A stretch of 64,000 nt of DNA from Chloroflexota bacterium (GTDB lineage Bacteria; Chloroflexota; Limnocylindria; Limnocylindrales; CSP1-4). Both the position numbers and the translations under genes were made by a program. Location of the stretch: contig JAUJOH010000003.1 in the NCBI GenBank assembly GCA_030447745.1, forward strand, positions 102,727 through 166,726, in the 5' to 3' direction. Shown piece by piece: positions 35,229 through 43,399 of this stretch (position 1 is its first letter; every line of letters begins with the position of its first letter). The notes below the pieces were generated by a model that had not been told where the DNA came from, searched no databases, and saw nothing but the letters and a program-made list of their open reading frames with translations.

Positions 35229-35262
35229 AGCGGCGCCGGACCTCCTCCCCGGTGCCGCTTTT
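35229..35262. terminator. Bidirectional-type terminator between convergent genes
   Basis: Inverted repeat AGCGGCGCCGG and CCGGTGCCGCT (one G-T mismatch) with a 9-base loop, followed by TTTT on the plus strand. It lies between the stop of the unknown gene (35205) and the stop of the amidohydrolase (35272). Confidence 0.7.
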
Positions 35263-35271
35263 CATGTCCGG

Positions 35272-36165
35272 TCAGATCCGGTAGTACCGCTCCGCGTTCC
35301 GGTAGAGCATATTCTCCTGGTCAGCGCGGCTGAACCCGGCGCCCGCGATGATCCGGCGGTAGGCATCGGTCTGCTCGAGGTACGTCGCATACAGGATGTC
35401 GACCGGCCAGTTCGTGCCGAACATGATCCGGTCCGGGCCGAACGCGTCGATCATGTGCAGGACCCACGGCCGGATCGAGTCGATCGTCCACCGGTTGTCG
35501 GCCATCCCGAAACCGGACACCTTGGCGGCGACGTGCTCGACCTCGGCGAACTCGCTGATCTCGGACTTCCACAGCGCGAAGTACTCGTCGTCGCGCTGGA
35601 CCGGGAAGCCGGCGTGGCCGAGGATGACCTGCACGTCGGGGTTGGCCGCCGCAACGTCTCGGCCGGACAGCAGCTTGCCCGGTGACGCGTTGAGCTCGTA
35701 CGACAGGTTGCGGTCGCTGAGCGCCTTGTAGCCGCGCTTGAACGCCGCCGTCTCCGGGTCATCGGGATGGGCGCGGATGCGGATGCCACGAACCCGGTCG
35801 GACGCCTCGAGGTGCCGATCGAGCTCGGCCTCCCCGTTGTCCTGCTCGATGTCGCAGAAGGCGACGATCGCGTTCGGCATGCCATGTTCGTGCGCGACCT
35901 GCTCGAGCCAGGTGGTCTCCTCGACCGGATCCGGGCCCGCGTAGGCCGCCTCGACGTGGACGCTCTTGATCACGTTGGCGCCGTAGAACTCCTTGAAGAA
36001 CCGCCACGGCGCGCCGATCGTGGAGCGGATCATCTTGTAGTCGCCCAGCAGCGCGTTGTGCCCCGGCCATCCGGGATCGGTCAGCCAGTCGTAGTGGAAC
36101 CGGTCGAGCTCCCACAGGTGATGGTGGGTCTCGACGAATGGGATGCTGCGATCGACGTCGGTCAC
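35272..36165 (-). CDS. Amidohydrolase-2 family protein, L-fuconolactonase/L-rhamnonolactonase-like
   Basis: A metal-dependent hydrolase of about 297 residues. The start FVETHHHLWELDRFHYDWL has the HxH metal ligands and the HHHLW.L signature of sugar lactonases of COG3618. Later come a VHVEAAYAGPDPVEET region, VQVILGHAGFPV (His), and IMFGTNWPVDILYATY (Asp-like NWP loop). It should open a sugar lactone to the acid for the dehydratases. The GTG start at 36165 overlaps the upstream stop (GTGA); the longer frame to 36291 is inside the previous gene. Second gene of a two-gene operon. Confidence 0.85.
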   Translation of the reverse strand: MTDVDRSIPFVETHHHLWELDRFHYDWLTDPGWPGHNALLGDYKMIRSTIGAPWRFFKEFYGANVIKSVHVEAAYAGPDPVEETTWLEQVAHEHGMPNAIVAFCDIEQDNGEAELDRHLEASDRVRGIRIRAHPDDPETAAFKRGYKALSDRNLSYELNASPGKLLSGRDVAAANPDVQVILGHAGFPVQRDDEYFALWKSEISEFAEVEHVAAKVSGFGMADNRWTIDSIRPWVLHMIDAFGPDRIMFGTNWPVDILYATYLEQTDAYRRIIAGAGFSRADQENMLYRNAERYYRI

Positions 36166-37052
36166 CGGGAGCCTCCTCGAGCGACGGCCTGGTTGGTGGC
36201 GGGAAGGTGATCGCGGAGCCAGGCGATGCTCCGCTCGATCATCTCGAGCTCGTCGTGGTCCCCCGGCCCGAGCGACGCGAGCTCGACGCACACCGGTCCA
36301 TCGAAGCCTGCCCGGGCAAGCTCGTCGATGACCCGGTCGAGCGGCGCGACGCCCTCGCCGAGCACGGTGCAGACCGGGCCGCCGAGGATCGTCGGGTCAC
36401 CAGCGACGTGGTCCTTCAACTGGACGAGAAGCGCGTGCGGGGCCAGGGCCGCCGTCCCCTCGAGCATGTCGTCGCCGACCCGGATCAGGTTGCCGTTGTC
36501 GAGGCAGACGCCCAGGTTCGGCCGCTCGACCCGCTCGAGCAGCTGGAGGATGTCGCCGGCGCGAAGATCGCCGTGGTTCTCGAGCCCGAGCTGGATCCCG
36601 GACGCCGCCGCGCGGTCGGCCGCCCGGCGGACAGGGCCGACCAGGCGCTCGACGAGAACGTCGGCCGGCTCGTCGCCTCGGGAGGTCGGGCTCCCGCCCG
36701 TGATCCGGAGGACGTCGTGCGCGAAGCCTGATGCCGCGTCGATCCAGCGCGCGAGGTCCTGCTCCGCGCCCCACGATCGGCCGCCGTCGAGGCCGTGGTA
36801 CTGCCCCGAGGGCCACGGATGGCCCCACGAGAACGCGATCCCGACGCCGTCGCGGGCGCGGCCCGCTTCCCGGAGCTCGCCCGGCCCGGGTAAATAGCAC
36901 GTCTCAAGGAACAGCGCGTCCACCCCGAGCGCAACCGCGTGGTCGATGACCGGTGTGGCCTGCAGCGGCCACGGATCCGCGACCGGCGTCTCGCCGGGCC
37001 GGGTCTCGCCATACCGCCGGTGGTACGAGTAGCTGTCGATCCCGACCTGCAT
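36162..37052 (-). CDS. Sugar phosphate isomerase/epimerase-like TIM-barrel protein
   Basis: A xylose-isomerase-like (AP endonuclease 2) TIM barrel of 296 residues. Segments: MQVGIDSYSYHRRYGE, DALFLETCYLPGPGE, GIQLGLENHGDLRAGDIL (Glu-Asn-His metal-site strand), LGVCLDNGNLI, LVQLKDHVAGDP and PVCVELASLGPGDHD. Members isomerise or epimerise ketoses or keto acids, or dehydrate inosose. The ATG at 37052 has GGGGAG upstream; the frame track further upstream is a shadow of the SDR and lactonase region. It is divergent from the SDR at 37161 across an operator-like site. Confidence 0.85.
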   Translation of the reverse strand: MQVGIDSYSYHRRYGETRPGETPVADPWPLQATPVIDHAVALGVDALFLETCYLPGPGELREAGRARDGVGIAFSWGHPWPSGQYHGLDGGRSWGAEQDLARWIDAASGFAHDVLRITGGSPTSRGDEPADVLVERLVGPVRRAADRAAASGIQLGLENHGDLRAGDILQLLERVERPNLGVCLDNGNLIRVGDDMLEGTAALAPHALLVQLKDHVAGDPTILGGPVCTVLGEGVAPLDRVIDELARAGFDGPVCVELASLGPGDHDELEMIERSIAWLRDHLPATNQAVARGGSR

Positions 37053-37108
37053 CCGCTCCCCGCCGCGCGACGGTCTCACCTGGCCGCCGCGCCTATGGTA
37101 GCGTCCTG

Positions 37109-37122
37109 CTGGAAACGTCACC
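37109..37122 (+). promoter_or_regulatory. LacI-type operator-like site between epimerase-like gene and SDR
   Basis: CTGGAAACGTCACC sits in the 108-base divergent gap 37053-37160. It is followed by AG, giving an imperfect dyad with the leading CTG. It could control both the leftward lactonase unit and the rightward SDR/lactonase unit. Confidence 0.6.
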
Positions 37123-37160
37123 AGCCCGCCGCGACGGGGCCAGTCTAGGGAGGGGGCTCG

Positions 37161-37871
37161 ATGATCCGCGTCGATGGGCTGGCGGACCGCGTGGCGGTCG
37201 TGACCGGGGCGGGCCGGGGCATCGGACGGCGCATCACGGAGGTGCTGGCCGCGAACGGGGCGAGAGTCGCCGGCCTGGATCTCGAGGCGCCGGCCGACGA
37301 AGGCATCCTCGCCCTCGCGTGCGACGTCAGCGACGAGGCGGCGGTGAACGCGGCGTTCGACACGGTCGAGAGGGAGCTCGGGCCGGCGTCGGTCCTCGTC
37401 CTCAACGCGGGCATCTTTCCGATCGTTCCGTTCGAGGACACAAGCCGCGAGCTGTGGGACCGGACGCTCGCGATCAACCTCACCGGTGCCTTCCTCTGCG
37501 CGCGTCGGGCGCTGCCGGCGATGCGCGAGGCGGGCTACGGCCGGGTGGTCGGCATCGGCTCGAGCGCCGGCAAGGCGGGCGGCGCGCGGAGCGTCGCGGC
37601 CTACGCAGCCTCGAAGGCGGGTCTGATGACCCTGATGAAGTCGATCGCCAACGAGTACGCCGGGTTCGGCGTGACGGCCAACGCCCTCGCGCCCGCCCTC
37701 ATCGACACCCCGATGATCGCGAACACCCGGGACCTGGTCAGCCGCATCCCCGTCGGACGGTTCGGGACGGTCGACGAAGTGGCCGCGCTCGTCGCCTTCC
37801 TCGCCTCCGAGCACGCCGGCTACATCACCGGCGAGGTCACCGACATCAACGGCGGCTTCCTGATCGATTGA
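37161..37871 (+). CDS. Short-chain dehydrogenase/reductase (SDR)
   Basis: A 236-residue SDR. Motifs: VVTGAGRGIGRRI, LNAGIFPIVPFED, GSSAGKAGG, YAASKAGLMTLMK and the C-terminal TDINGGFLID. GGGAGG lies before the ATG. It probably acts on a sugar, sugar acid or 2-keto-3-deoxy acid with NAD(P). It is followed 131 bases later by the phosphotriesterase-like lactonase on the same strand. Divergent from the epimerase-like gene. Confidence 0.92.
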   Translation: MIRVDGLADRVAVVTGAGRGIGRRITEVLAANGARVAGLDLEAPADEGILALACDVSDEAAVNAAFDTVERELGPASVLVLNAGIFPIVPFEDTSRELWDRTLAINLTGAFLCARRALPAMREAGYGRVVGIGSSAGKAGGARSVAAYAASKAGLMTLMKSIANEYAGFGVTANALAPALIDTPMIANTRDLVSRIPVGRFGTVDEVAALVAFLASEHAGYITGEVTDINGGFLID

Positions 37872-38002
37872 GCAGGATCGTGGACGAGCCGGACGTCCGC
37901 CTCGCGCCTCCTGCGGACCCGTCTGGGAACGCATGAGGTGTCGCTCATCCTTGAGCTGGCCGGGGTGCGCCAGCGCCGGGTACGCGCGTCGGTCATCTTC
38001 GA

Positions 38003-39031
38003 GTGACCGGGATCGCACGGACCGTCCTGGGCGATGTCGATCCCGCCGATCTCGGCATCGTGCTCCCCCACGAGCACCTCGTCATGGACGCACGGCCGCT
38101 GCTCGACGTGCACGGCTACGCCGCCGCACCGCCGGTGGCGTGGGACGCCAGGATCGCCGCGGAGGCCCGCTGGAATCCCGGCGTCCATCCGGACAACTAT
38201 GTCCTGACCGACGAGAAGGCCGCAATCGAGGAGCTCGCGACGTTCGTGGCGGCGGGCGGCCGGACCGTCGTCGATCTGACTCCGCCGACCCTTGGCCGCG
38301 ATCCCGAGGCGCTCGCACGCATTGCGGCGGGCGCCGGCATCAACGTGATCTCGGGGATCGGTCAGTACCTGCAGTCGGTGCACGAGCCGTGGGTCGCCGA
38401 CGCCGACGAGGCGTCGATCGCGCGGCGACTCGTCGACGAGAGTGTCCGCGGGACCGGCGAGCCGCCGATCAGACCCGGCGTTCTGGGCGAGATCGGCACA
38501 TCGGACCCAGTGACTCCGGGAGAGCGGCGGGTCCTTCGCGGCGTCGCCTTGGCGGCCCGCGAGACGGGGCTCGCCGTCTCGGTCCATCTCCATCCGTGGG
38601 GTTACGAGGGCGAGACCGTCCTCAAGGAGCTTCTTGCCGCCGGCGCGGATCCGGAACGGGTCGTTCTTGGCCACGTGGCGACTGCGATCGATCGGCCGGC
38701 GTACCTGCGGGCGTTGCTCGACCGTGGAGCGTTGCTCGGGTTCGACCTGTTCGGCTTCGACCATTCGCTTCTGGGCCCCGGGCGGTGGCCGCCCTCCGAC
38801 CTGGACGTTGCCCGCGTCGTGGCCGCTTTCGCGCGCGACGGCTTCGCCGACCGCCTGGTGCTGAGCCAGGATGTCGGCGTCCGCACGCGGCTCCGTCGCT
38901 GGGGCGGCTGGGGCTACGCGCACCTGCTCGAACACGTCGTGCCGCTCCTGCGCGAGGCAGGCGTCGGCGAGGCGGCCCTCCGAACGATGCTCGTCGAGAC
39001 GCCCGCGCGCCTTCTAGCCATCCCTCCGTGA
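38003..39031 (+). CDS. Phosphotriesterase-family metallohydrolase (probable lactonase)
   Basis: A 342-residue protein of the PTE/PHP-like amidohydrolase group, starting at a GTG. Metal-site elements: LPHEHLVMD (HxH), LGEIGTSDPVTPGE, VSVHLHPWGYEG (His), VVLGHVATAID (His) and LVLSQDVGVRTRLRRWGG (Asp). Many catabolic members are lactonases; some of these act on sugar or furanose lactones. Together with the amidohydrolase at 35272 and the apionate-lactonase-like protein, this gives three unrelated lactonase folds in one island. Its role as a sugar lactonase is inferred from this context. Confidence 0.85.
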   Translation: MTGIARTVLGDVDPADLGIVLPHEHLVMDARPLLDVHGYAAAPPVAWDARIAAEARWNPGVHPDNYVLTDEKAAIEELATFVAAGGRTVVDLTPPTLGRDPEALARIAAGAGINVISGIGQYLQSVHEPWVADADEASIARRLVDESVRGTGEPPIRPGVLGEIGTSDPVTPGERRVLRGVALAARETGLAVSVHLHPWGYEGETVLKELLAAGADPERVVLGHVATAIDRPAYLRALLDRGALLGFDLFGFDHSLLGPGRWPPSDLDVARVVAAFARDGFADRLVLSQDVGVRTRLRRWGGWGYAHLLEHVVPLLREAGVGEAALRTMLVETPARLLAIPP

Positions 39032-39191
39032 AGTGCCGCGGGAGCCAGGTTGTCAGACCGGAACAAGCGGCCGCGATGAGCGTCGGACCGGCGCCGCACT
39101 CGGGCGCATCGCCGTGAGCGGCTCGACGGCCCGGGCGACGAGCTGGCGCGCGACAGATGTGCGTGGTCGGCCCGATCGTCTGGTCGACCGG

Positions 39192-39909
39192 TCAGGTCAT
39201 CACCCAGCCGCCGTTGACGTCGATCGTTGCGCCGTTGACGTAGCTGGCGCCATCGGAGGCGAGGAACCCGACCACGTTGGCGACCTCGATCGGCTGGGCG
39301 AAGCGGCCGATCGGCGTCTGCGAGATGAATCGGTCGCGCTCGTCGTGGGTCAGGTGCGACGTCATGAACCCTTCGATCGCGCCCGGAGCGACGGAGTTGG
39401 CCGTGATGCCGAACCGGCCATAGTTGCGGGCGAAGTTCTTCATCAGCGAGATCATCCCCGCCTTGGCCGCCGCATAGACCGCCGAGTTCGACACACCGCC
39501 GGTCCGCGCGCCCACGCTCGAGATGGCGATGATCCGGCCCCAGCCGTTGGCGCGCATCGGCTCGGCGGCCGCCTGGGACAGGAGGAACACGGCCCGCAGG
39601 TTCACGGCCATCTGGAGCTCCCAGTCCTCGAGGGTCACCTGGGGCAGCGGATGCTTGTGCACGAAGACCGCCGCGTTGTGGACGAGCACGTCGAGCCGGC
39701 CCTCGGTCGCGAGCACGTCGCCCACGACGGAGCCCGGGGCCGCTGGATCGGCGAGGTCGGCCTTCACCGTACGCGCGAGCGACCCGCGATCCTGATCGAG
39801 GAGGTCCAGTCCCACGACCCGGTGACCCGCCGCGGCAAGGACGACCTCGCCCCGCGCGGCCCATGCCGCGGGCGGATCCGGTCACGAGCGCGACGCGCTG
39901 GTCGGCCAT
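39192..39909 (-). pseudogene. SDR with a single frameshift near the N-terminus
   Basis: The start MADQRVALVTGSARGMGRA (ATG 39909, GGAGG upstream) is out of frame with the rest. After a shift near 39850 it reads GEVVLAAAGHRVVGLDLLDQD and continues intact: VLVHNAAVFVHKHPL, SSVGARTGGVSNSA, YAAAKAGMISLMK, DVNGGWVMT. Only one indel separates it from a normal 238-residue SDR, so this may be a sequencing error rather than a dead gene. It lies downstream of the decayed binding-protein gene on the same strand. Confidence 0.8.
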
Positions 39910-39942
39910 CGACGTACCTCCACCGGGCCCCATGCTGCGAAG

Positions 39943-39971
39943 GCGCCCCGTCCTCGCGGGGGACGGGGCGC
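39943..39971 (-). terminator. Strong hairpin between decayed binding protein and SDR
   Basis: A perfect 11-bp inverted repeat, GCGCCCCGTCC and GGACGGGGCGC, with a 7-base loop and no T-run. It lies 24 bases after the stop of the binding-protein pseudogene, as at the intact transporter (9243-9270), and so resembles an intercistronic stabiliser. Confidence 0.45.
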
Positions 39972-39994
39972 GTTCGATCACCGAACCGGCGCGC

Positions 39995-40880
39995 CTAGCA
40001 GGCGGGTGCCTCCGGGTAGACCGTCCGGATGTTGTTGGTGATCGCCTCGTGCTCCGTGAAGAACATTTCGGGACCTCCTTCCCATCAAGCAGGTCGATCA
40101 TGGCCGGGATCAGCGTCTCACCGTACGCTCCGGGAAGTAGGCGCATCCGCCACCCACGGGGTTGCGGGCGATCTCCTTCCGCGCTCGGATCGGCGCCCTG
40201 CGCGCCGATCCGGATCTCACTCTCGCGACCGGCGGTCTCGCCGCCGCGAGCGCGCCAGCGCCATGTCGTCGTTGAGGCTCAGGATCACGATAACGTCGCC
40301 AGCCGCGATCGCCGACGGTGCGTCGCTCACCTGGGTGATGGCCTGGTCGGTCGTGCCGCCCACGCCCAGCCGCCGCAGCTTGTCGGCCGGGATCTCGCCG
40401 CATTGCTGGAAGCCGTCGAACATCGCCGGTCCGGGCCTCGTTGACCTCGCCCACCTGGGGCGACTCGAGCGTGAGCACGGCGGCGTACGTGCGGTCGTTC
40501 TCGGCCTTCAGCGCCTCGCCGGTCGCCGTGCCGACGACCTCGCCCGCGAGCGGTTGTTCGCCCCGAGAACACCGTCGGCACAGGCTCTGCTCGATGTCGA
40601 TCGCGATCGTCGGCACGTTGTCGTATACCTCGCCAGATCTCCCGGTGCGCTGTCCGCCGAAGGCGTTGAAGTTCAGCGCACGCGCAAACGCCTGGGCCAG
40701 CGCAGGTTGCAGGCGCACTCCAGCTCCTGCTCGCCGCGTCGGCCTCCCGAGGTCACGAAGGCGGCCTCGACTCGGCGATCTCCGCGCCTGCTCCTCGATC
40801 GACTTCCGGCGAGGCTTCACGGGCAGCAGCGAGTCGCGGATAGCCGATCTTCTTGCCGGTCCCGGATCCAGGCTTCCGGC
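39995..40880 (-). pseudogene. Decayed sugar-binding protein, paralogue of 44933-46009
   Basis: The C-terminal end (TVRTVYPEAPAC-like, stop at 39995) and many inner pieces follow the intact protein. EEGFQ.CGEIP appears here as FDGFQQCGEIPADKLRR; VPTIAIDIIQEPC appears as VPTIAIDIEQSLC; KIGYISLGDSVPF appears as KIGYPRLAAAREA. The pieces lie in different frames with substitutions and losses, so this is true decay and not just base-call error. No signal peptide could be found. No permease or ATPase remains beside it. Confidence 0.75.
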
Positions 40881-41458
40881 GCCATCGTACAGGTTGCCTG
40901 GCCTGCCCTGAAGACCAGGCGACTCGGCCAGTACCGATACCGGTGCGCGGACAACTCGGCCAGCGTTTGCCCAGACCTGAACTCGAAGCAGCCCGAAGAA
41001 GAACCGCTTGCCGGAAGCTGGGGCCAGGTAACCTCTAGCATGATGAGCCGTGCTGCAGCCCGGCAAGGTTGGACGTACAGGCGCTCGTGACGAGCGGCCC
41101 TATCTCCGGCAATCAAGGCCATGCGCCAGGCAGCGGCCTCGTCGGCGAGACGGTCATCGATCCCGTGCTCCTCCTCGTTGGAGTGATGGATCGCGGCGCG
41201 CAGCGGTCGTTGAGGACGGGCAGGCCGGCTTCGTCGGCCAGTCCGTCGACCTCCGCTCGAGATCGCCTCGAGCGTCTTCAGACCGTCCCACTTGCGCACG
41301 CGTGCTCCAGGTCGTCGGGCCGCGCCGGCGTATTGCAGCTCCACCGTCCAGCACCCCAGGGTGGCCACCGCTCGGCGGAAGCGTCGACGGCGCGGAGTTG
41401 CGGTGGGCGCAGTATAGCGAACGCCCTTCTCGTTCCACGCCACGGGTGCTCTTCTAGA
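40881..41458. other. Degenerate stretch with no intact gene
   Basis: About 580 bases without a convincing gene. On the minus strand, 41380-41458 still aligns at the nucleotide level with the 3' third of the unknown gene at 34090 (around its CLYCAHC motif, here LYCAH at about 41418). Below that only low-complexity Arg-rich frames are seen. AT content is locally a little higher than in the flanks. Confidence 0.5.
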
Positions 41459-42283
41459 TCATGAACTCGGTACGGCGCCGAAGAACAGCAGGCTAGTTCC
41501 CTCGATCTCGTCCCCGCGGACCTGCCGACCGCCGGAGCCGCAGGGGTCGAAGCTGAGCTCGAAGCGGTCGTCGAACTCATGGAGCTCGACGTTGCCGCGC
41601 CGACCGGGGCCCACCAGATGCGCCCGCATCGCCTCCAGGCTGATGTACAGGTTCCGGACGAGCGTGTCGGCGTAGGGCCGGAGCCGGACGTCGAACACCA
41701 TGTACCGCTCCTGGATGTACGGCTCGAGCACGGAGCGATAGCACGGCTCGAGGGCACCCTCGCCGAAGCGGCGGGCGACGAACGCCAGGACGCCGGCCAT
41801 GAGGTCGGCATACCGGTCGTGCAGCCGGCGCCAGTCTTCCACGAGTCCCTCGAGTTCCTCGCCGGCCTCGGCGACGGAGAGGTCGTAGCTCCGAATGCCG
41901 TTGCCGAGGCGTCCGGCCCGTTCCCCGAGCGCCGCCCAGCGCGGCTCCGGGTCGAGCGGTGCGCCGTCCGGGTACGCCATCAGGGCAGCCAACCGCGTCA
42001 TCTCCGCGTCCAGCTCAGCCTGCGGCACGCCCTGATTGCGGAGCCAGTCGAGGAACCCGGGGGTCCACAGCCGGTAGATGACGTAGACGACCTTGGCCTC
42101 CTCCATGAAGTAGTCGACCAGTTGGGCGGCGGTCTCGCGCCGTCCGGCCTTGAGCCCGAAGACGTCCCCGGCGTCCGCGAGCGCCTCGCGGATCTTCGCG
42201 ACGGTCGAGATGGCCTGGTCCGCCCATTCGCCCGTTCGGACCCGCTTCCCGATGTCGTCCGACCAGGTCAGCTGCGTCTCCAC
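41459..42283 (-). CDS. Uncharacterised protein, C-terminally truncated paralogue of 34090-35205
   Basis: 274 residues from a GTG at 42283. Shared features with the family member at 34090: an N-terminal GKRVRTGEWADQAISTVAKIREAL, a helical middle (QLVDYFMEEAKVVYVIYRLW), EAMRAHLVGPGRRGN, and FDPCGSGGRQVRGDEIEGT. After EGT it diverges to LLFFGAVPSS and a stop, while the missing CLYCAHC region is recognisable just downstream in another frame. It therefore ends early through an indel and may be non-functional. It lies downstream of the third transporter operon on the same strand. Function unknown. Confidence 0.7.
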   Translation of the reverse strand: METQLTWSDDIGKRVRTGEWADQAISTVAKIREALADAGDVFGLKAGRRETAAQLVDYFMEEAKVVYVIYRLWTPGFLDWLRNQGVPQAELDAEMTRLAALMAYPDGAPLDPEPRWAALGERAGRLGNGIRSYDLSVAEAGEELEGLVEDWRRLHDRYADLMAGVLAFVARRFGEGALEPCYRSVLEPYIQERYMVFDVRLRPYADTLVRNLYISLEAMRAHLVGPGRRGNVELHEFDDRFELSFDPCGSGGRQVRGDEIEGTSLLFFGAVPSS

Positions 42284-42309
42284 TGCGCGATCCCTTTCCC
42301 GTGCCGTCG

Positions 42310-43395
42310 CTAGGTGTCCGCGCGAGTGAGCCGGACACGGGCGCGATCGACCGCCACGGCTCCCAGCAGCAGCAGGCCGTTCGCAACCTCGATCCAGAAC
42401 GACGGCACGTTCAGCTGGATGAGCCCGTTCGAGAGCACGCCCACGATGAGCACCGCGAGGACCGTCCCTCCGATGCCGCCGCGCCCGCCGGACAGACTCG
42501 CGCCGCCGAGGACGACCGCGGTCACGACCGAGAGCTCGACACCGAGCCCGGCGTTGACTGACGCCCCGCCGACCTGCGAGAGCCGGATGAGGCCGGCCAG
42601 AGCAACGCACAGGCTCGACAGGAGGAAGGCGACAAAGACGACACGCTTGACCCGGATGCCGGCCAGCCGGGCGGCAGTGGGGCTCGCCCCGATGGCGTAC
42701 AGCGAACGGCCGTACACGGTGTAACGCAGGATGAACCAGAAGATGATCACCACCGCGATGAAAAGGTAGACCGGCAACGGGATGCCGAGAATCCGCGTAA
42801 CGCCCAGGTCGCCGAAGCCGTTGATGCGGATGGTCTGGCCGTTGCCGAGGACCTTCGTGATGCCGCGGAAGACCGCGAGGGTTCCGAGCGTGGTGATCAG
42901 CGCGTTGATGCCGATCACCGTGACCGACAGCCCGTTGATCACGCCGATGAGCAGCGTCCCGATCACGGCGACGATGAACGCCGCGATGATCGGCAGGTTC
43001 CCGGACCACGGTACTTCCGTCCCGCCGGAGCCCGGGGCGAGCGCGGCGACCGCCATCAGCATCCCGACGAACCCGGTCGCGGAGCCGACCGACAGGTCGA
43101 ACTGTCCCGCGATCAGAAGCAACGTCGCGGGGCACGCGATGATCCCCACGACGGCAACGTTCTGCAGGATGTTGATCAGGTTCTCTGGGTTCAGGAAGAA
43201 CCGCGAGGCGACCGAAAAGTACGCGAACAGCGCGATCAGCACGACGATGAGGGCGGCGGTCTCGGGGACGGACAGGCCCCTGGCCTTCGTGGCGGGCGGT
43301 CCGGCGGGTGTTGAAGGCGCGGCCGGGACGGCGGACGTCGCAGGCCCGGTGACGGGGGCGGACGCCGGGGGGACGGGTGGCTCCTCGCTGGTCAC
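42310..43395 (-). CDS. CUT2-family sugar ABC transporter permease
   Basis: An RbsC-type permease of about 361 residues with an unusual N-terminal Pro/Ala/Thr-rich tail (about 40 residues) before the first helix, TAALIVVLIALFAYFSVAS. Family landmarks: AGQFDLSVGSATGFVG, TTLGTLAVFRGITKV and AVVLGGASLSGGRGGIGG. The GTG at 43395 has GGGAGG upstream and follows the ATPase stop by five bases. Operon order: binding protein - ATPase - permease - unknown gene. Confidence 0.92.
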   Translation of the reverse strand: MTSEEPPVPPASAPVTGPATSAVPAAPSTPAGPPATKARGLSVPETAALIVVLIALFAYFSVASRFFLNPENLINILQNVAVVGIIACPATLLLIAGQFDLSVGSATGFVGMLMAVAALAPGSGGTEVPWSGNLPIIAAFIVAVIGTLLIGVINGLSVTVIGINALITTLGTLAVFRGITKVLGNGQTIRINGFGDLGVTRILGIPLPVYLFIAVVIIFWFILRYTVYGRSLYAIGASPTAARLAGIRVKRVVFVAFLLSSLCVALAGLIRLSQVGGASVNAGLGVELSVVTAVVLGGASLSGGRGGIGGTVLAVLIVGVLSNGLIQLNVPSFWIEVANGLLLLGAVAVDRARVRLTRADT

Positions 43396-43399
43396 GCGG

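Noticed and set aside
37925-38010. Direct repeat (TCGCTCATCCTTGAG and TCGGTCATCTTCGAG) before the lactonase gene
   Set aside because: Short and imperfect, with no second feature to support regulation; could be chance.
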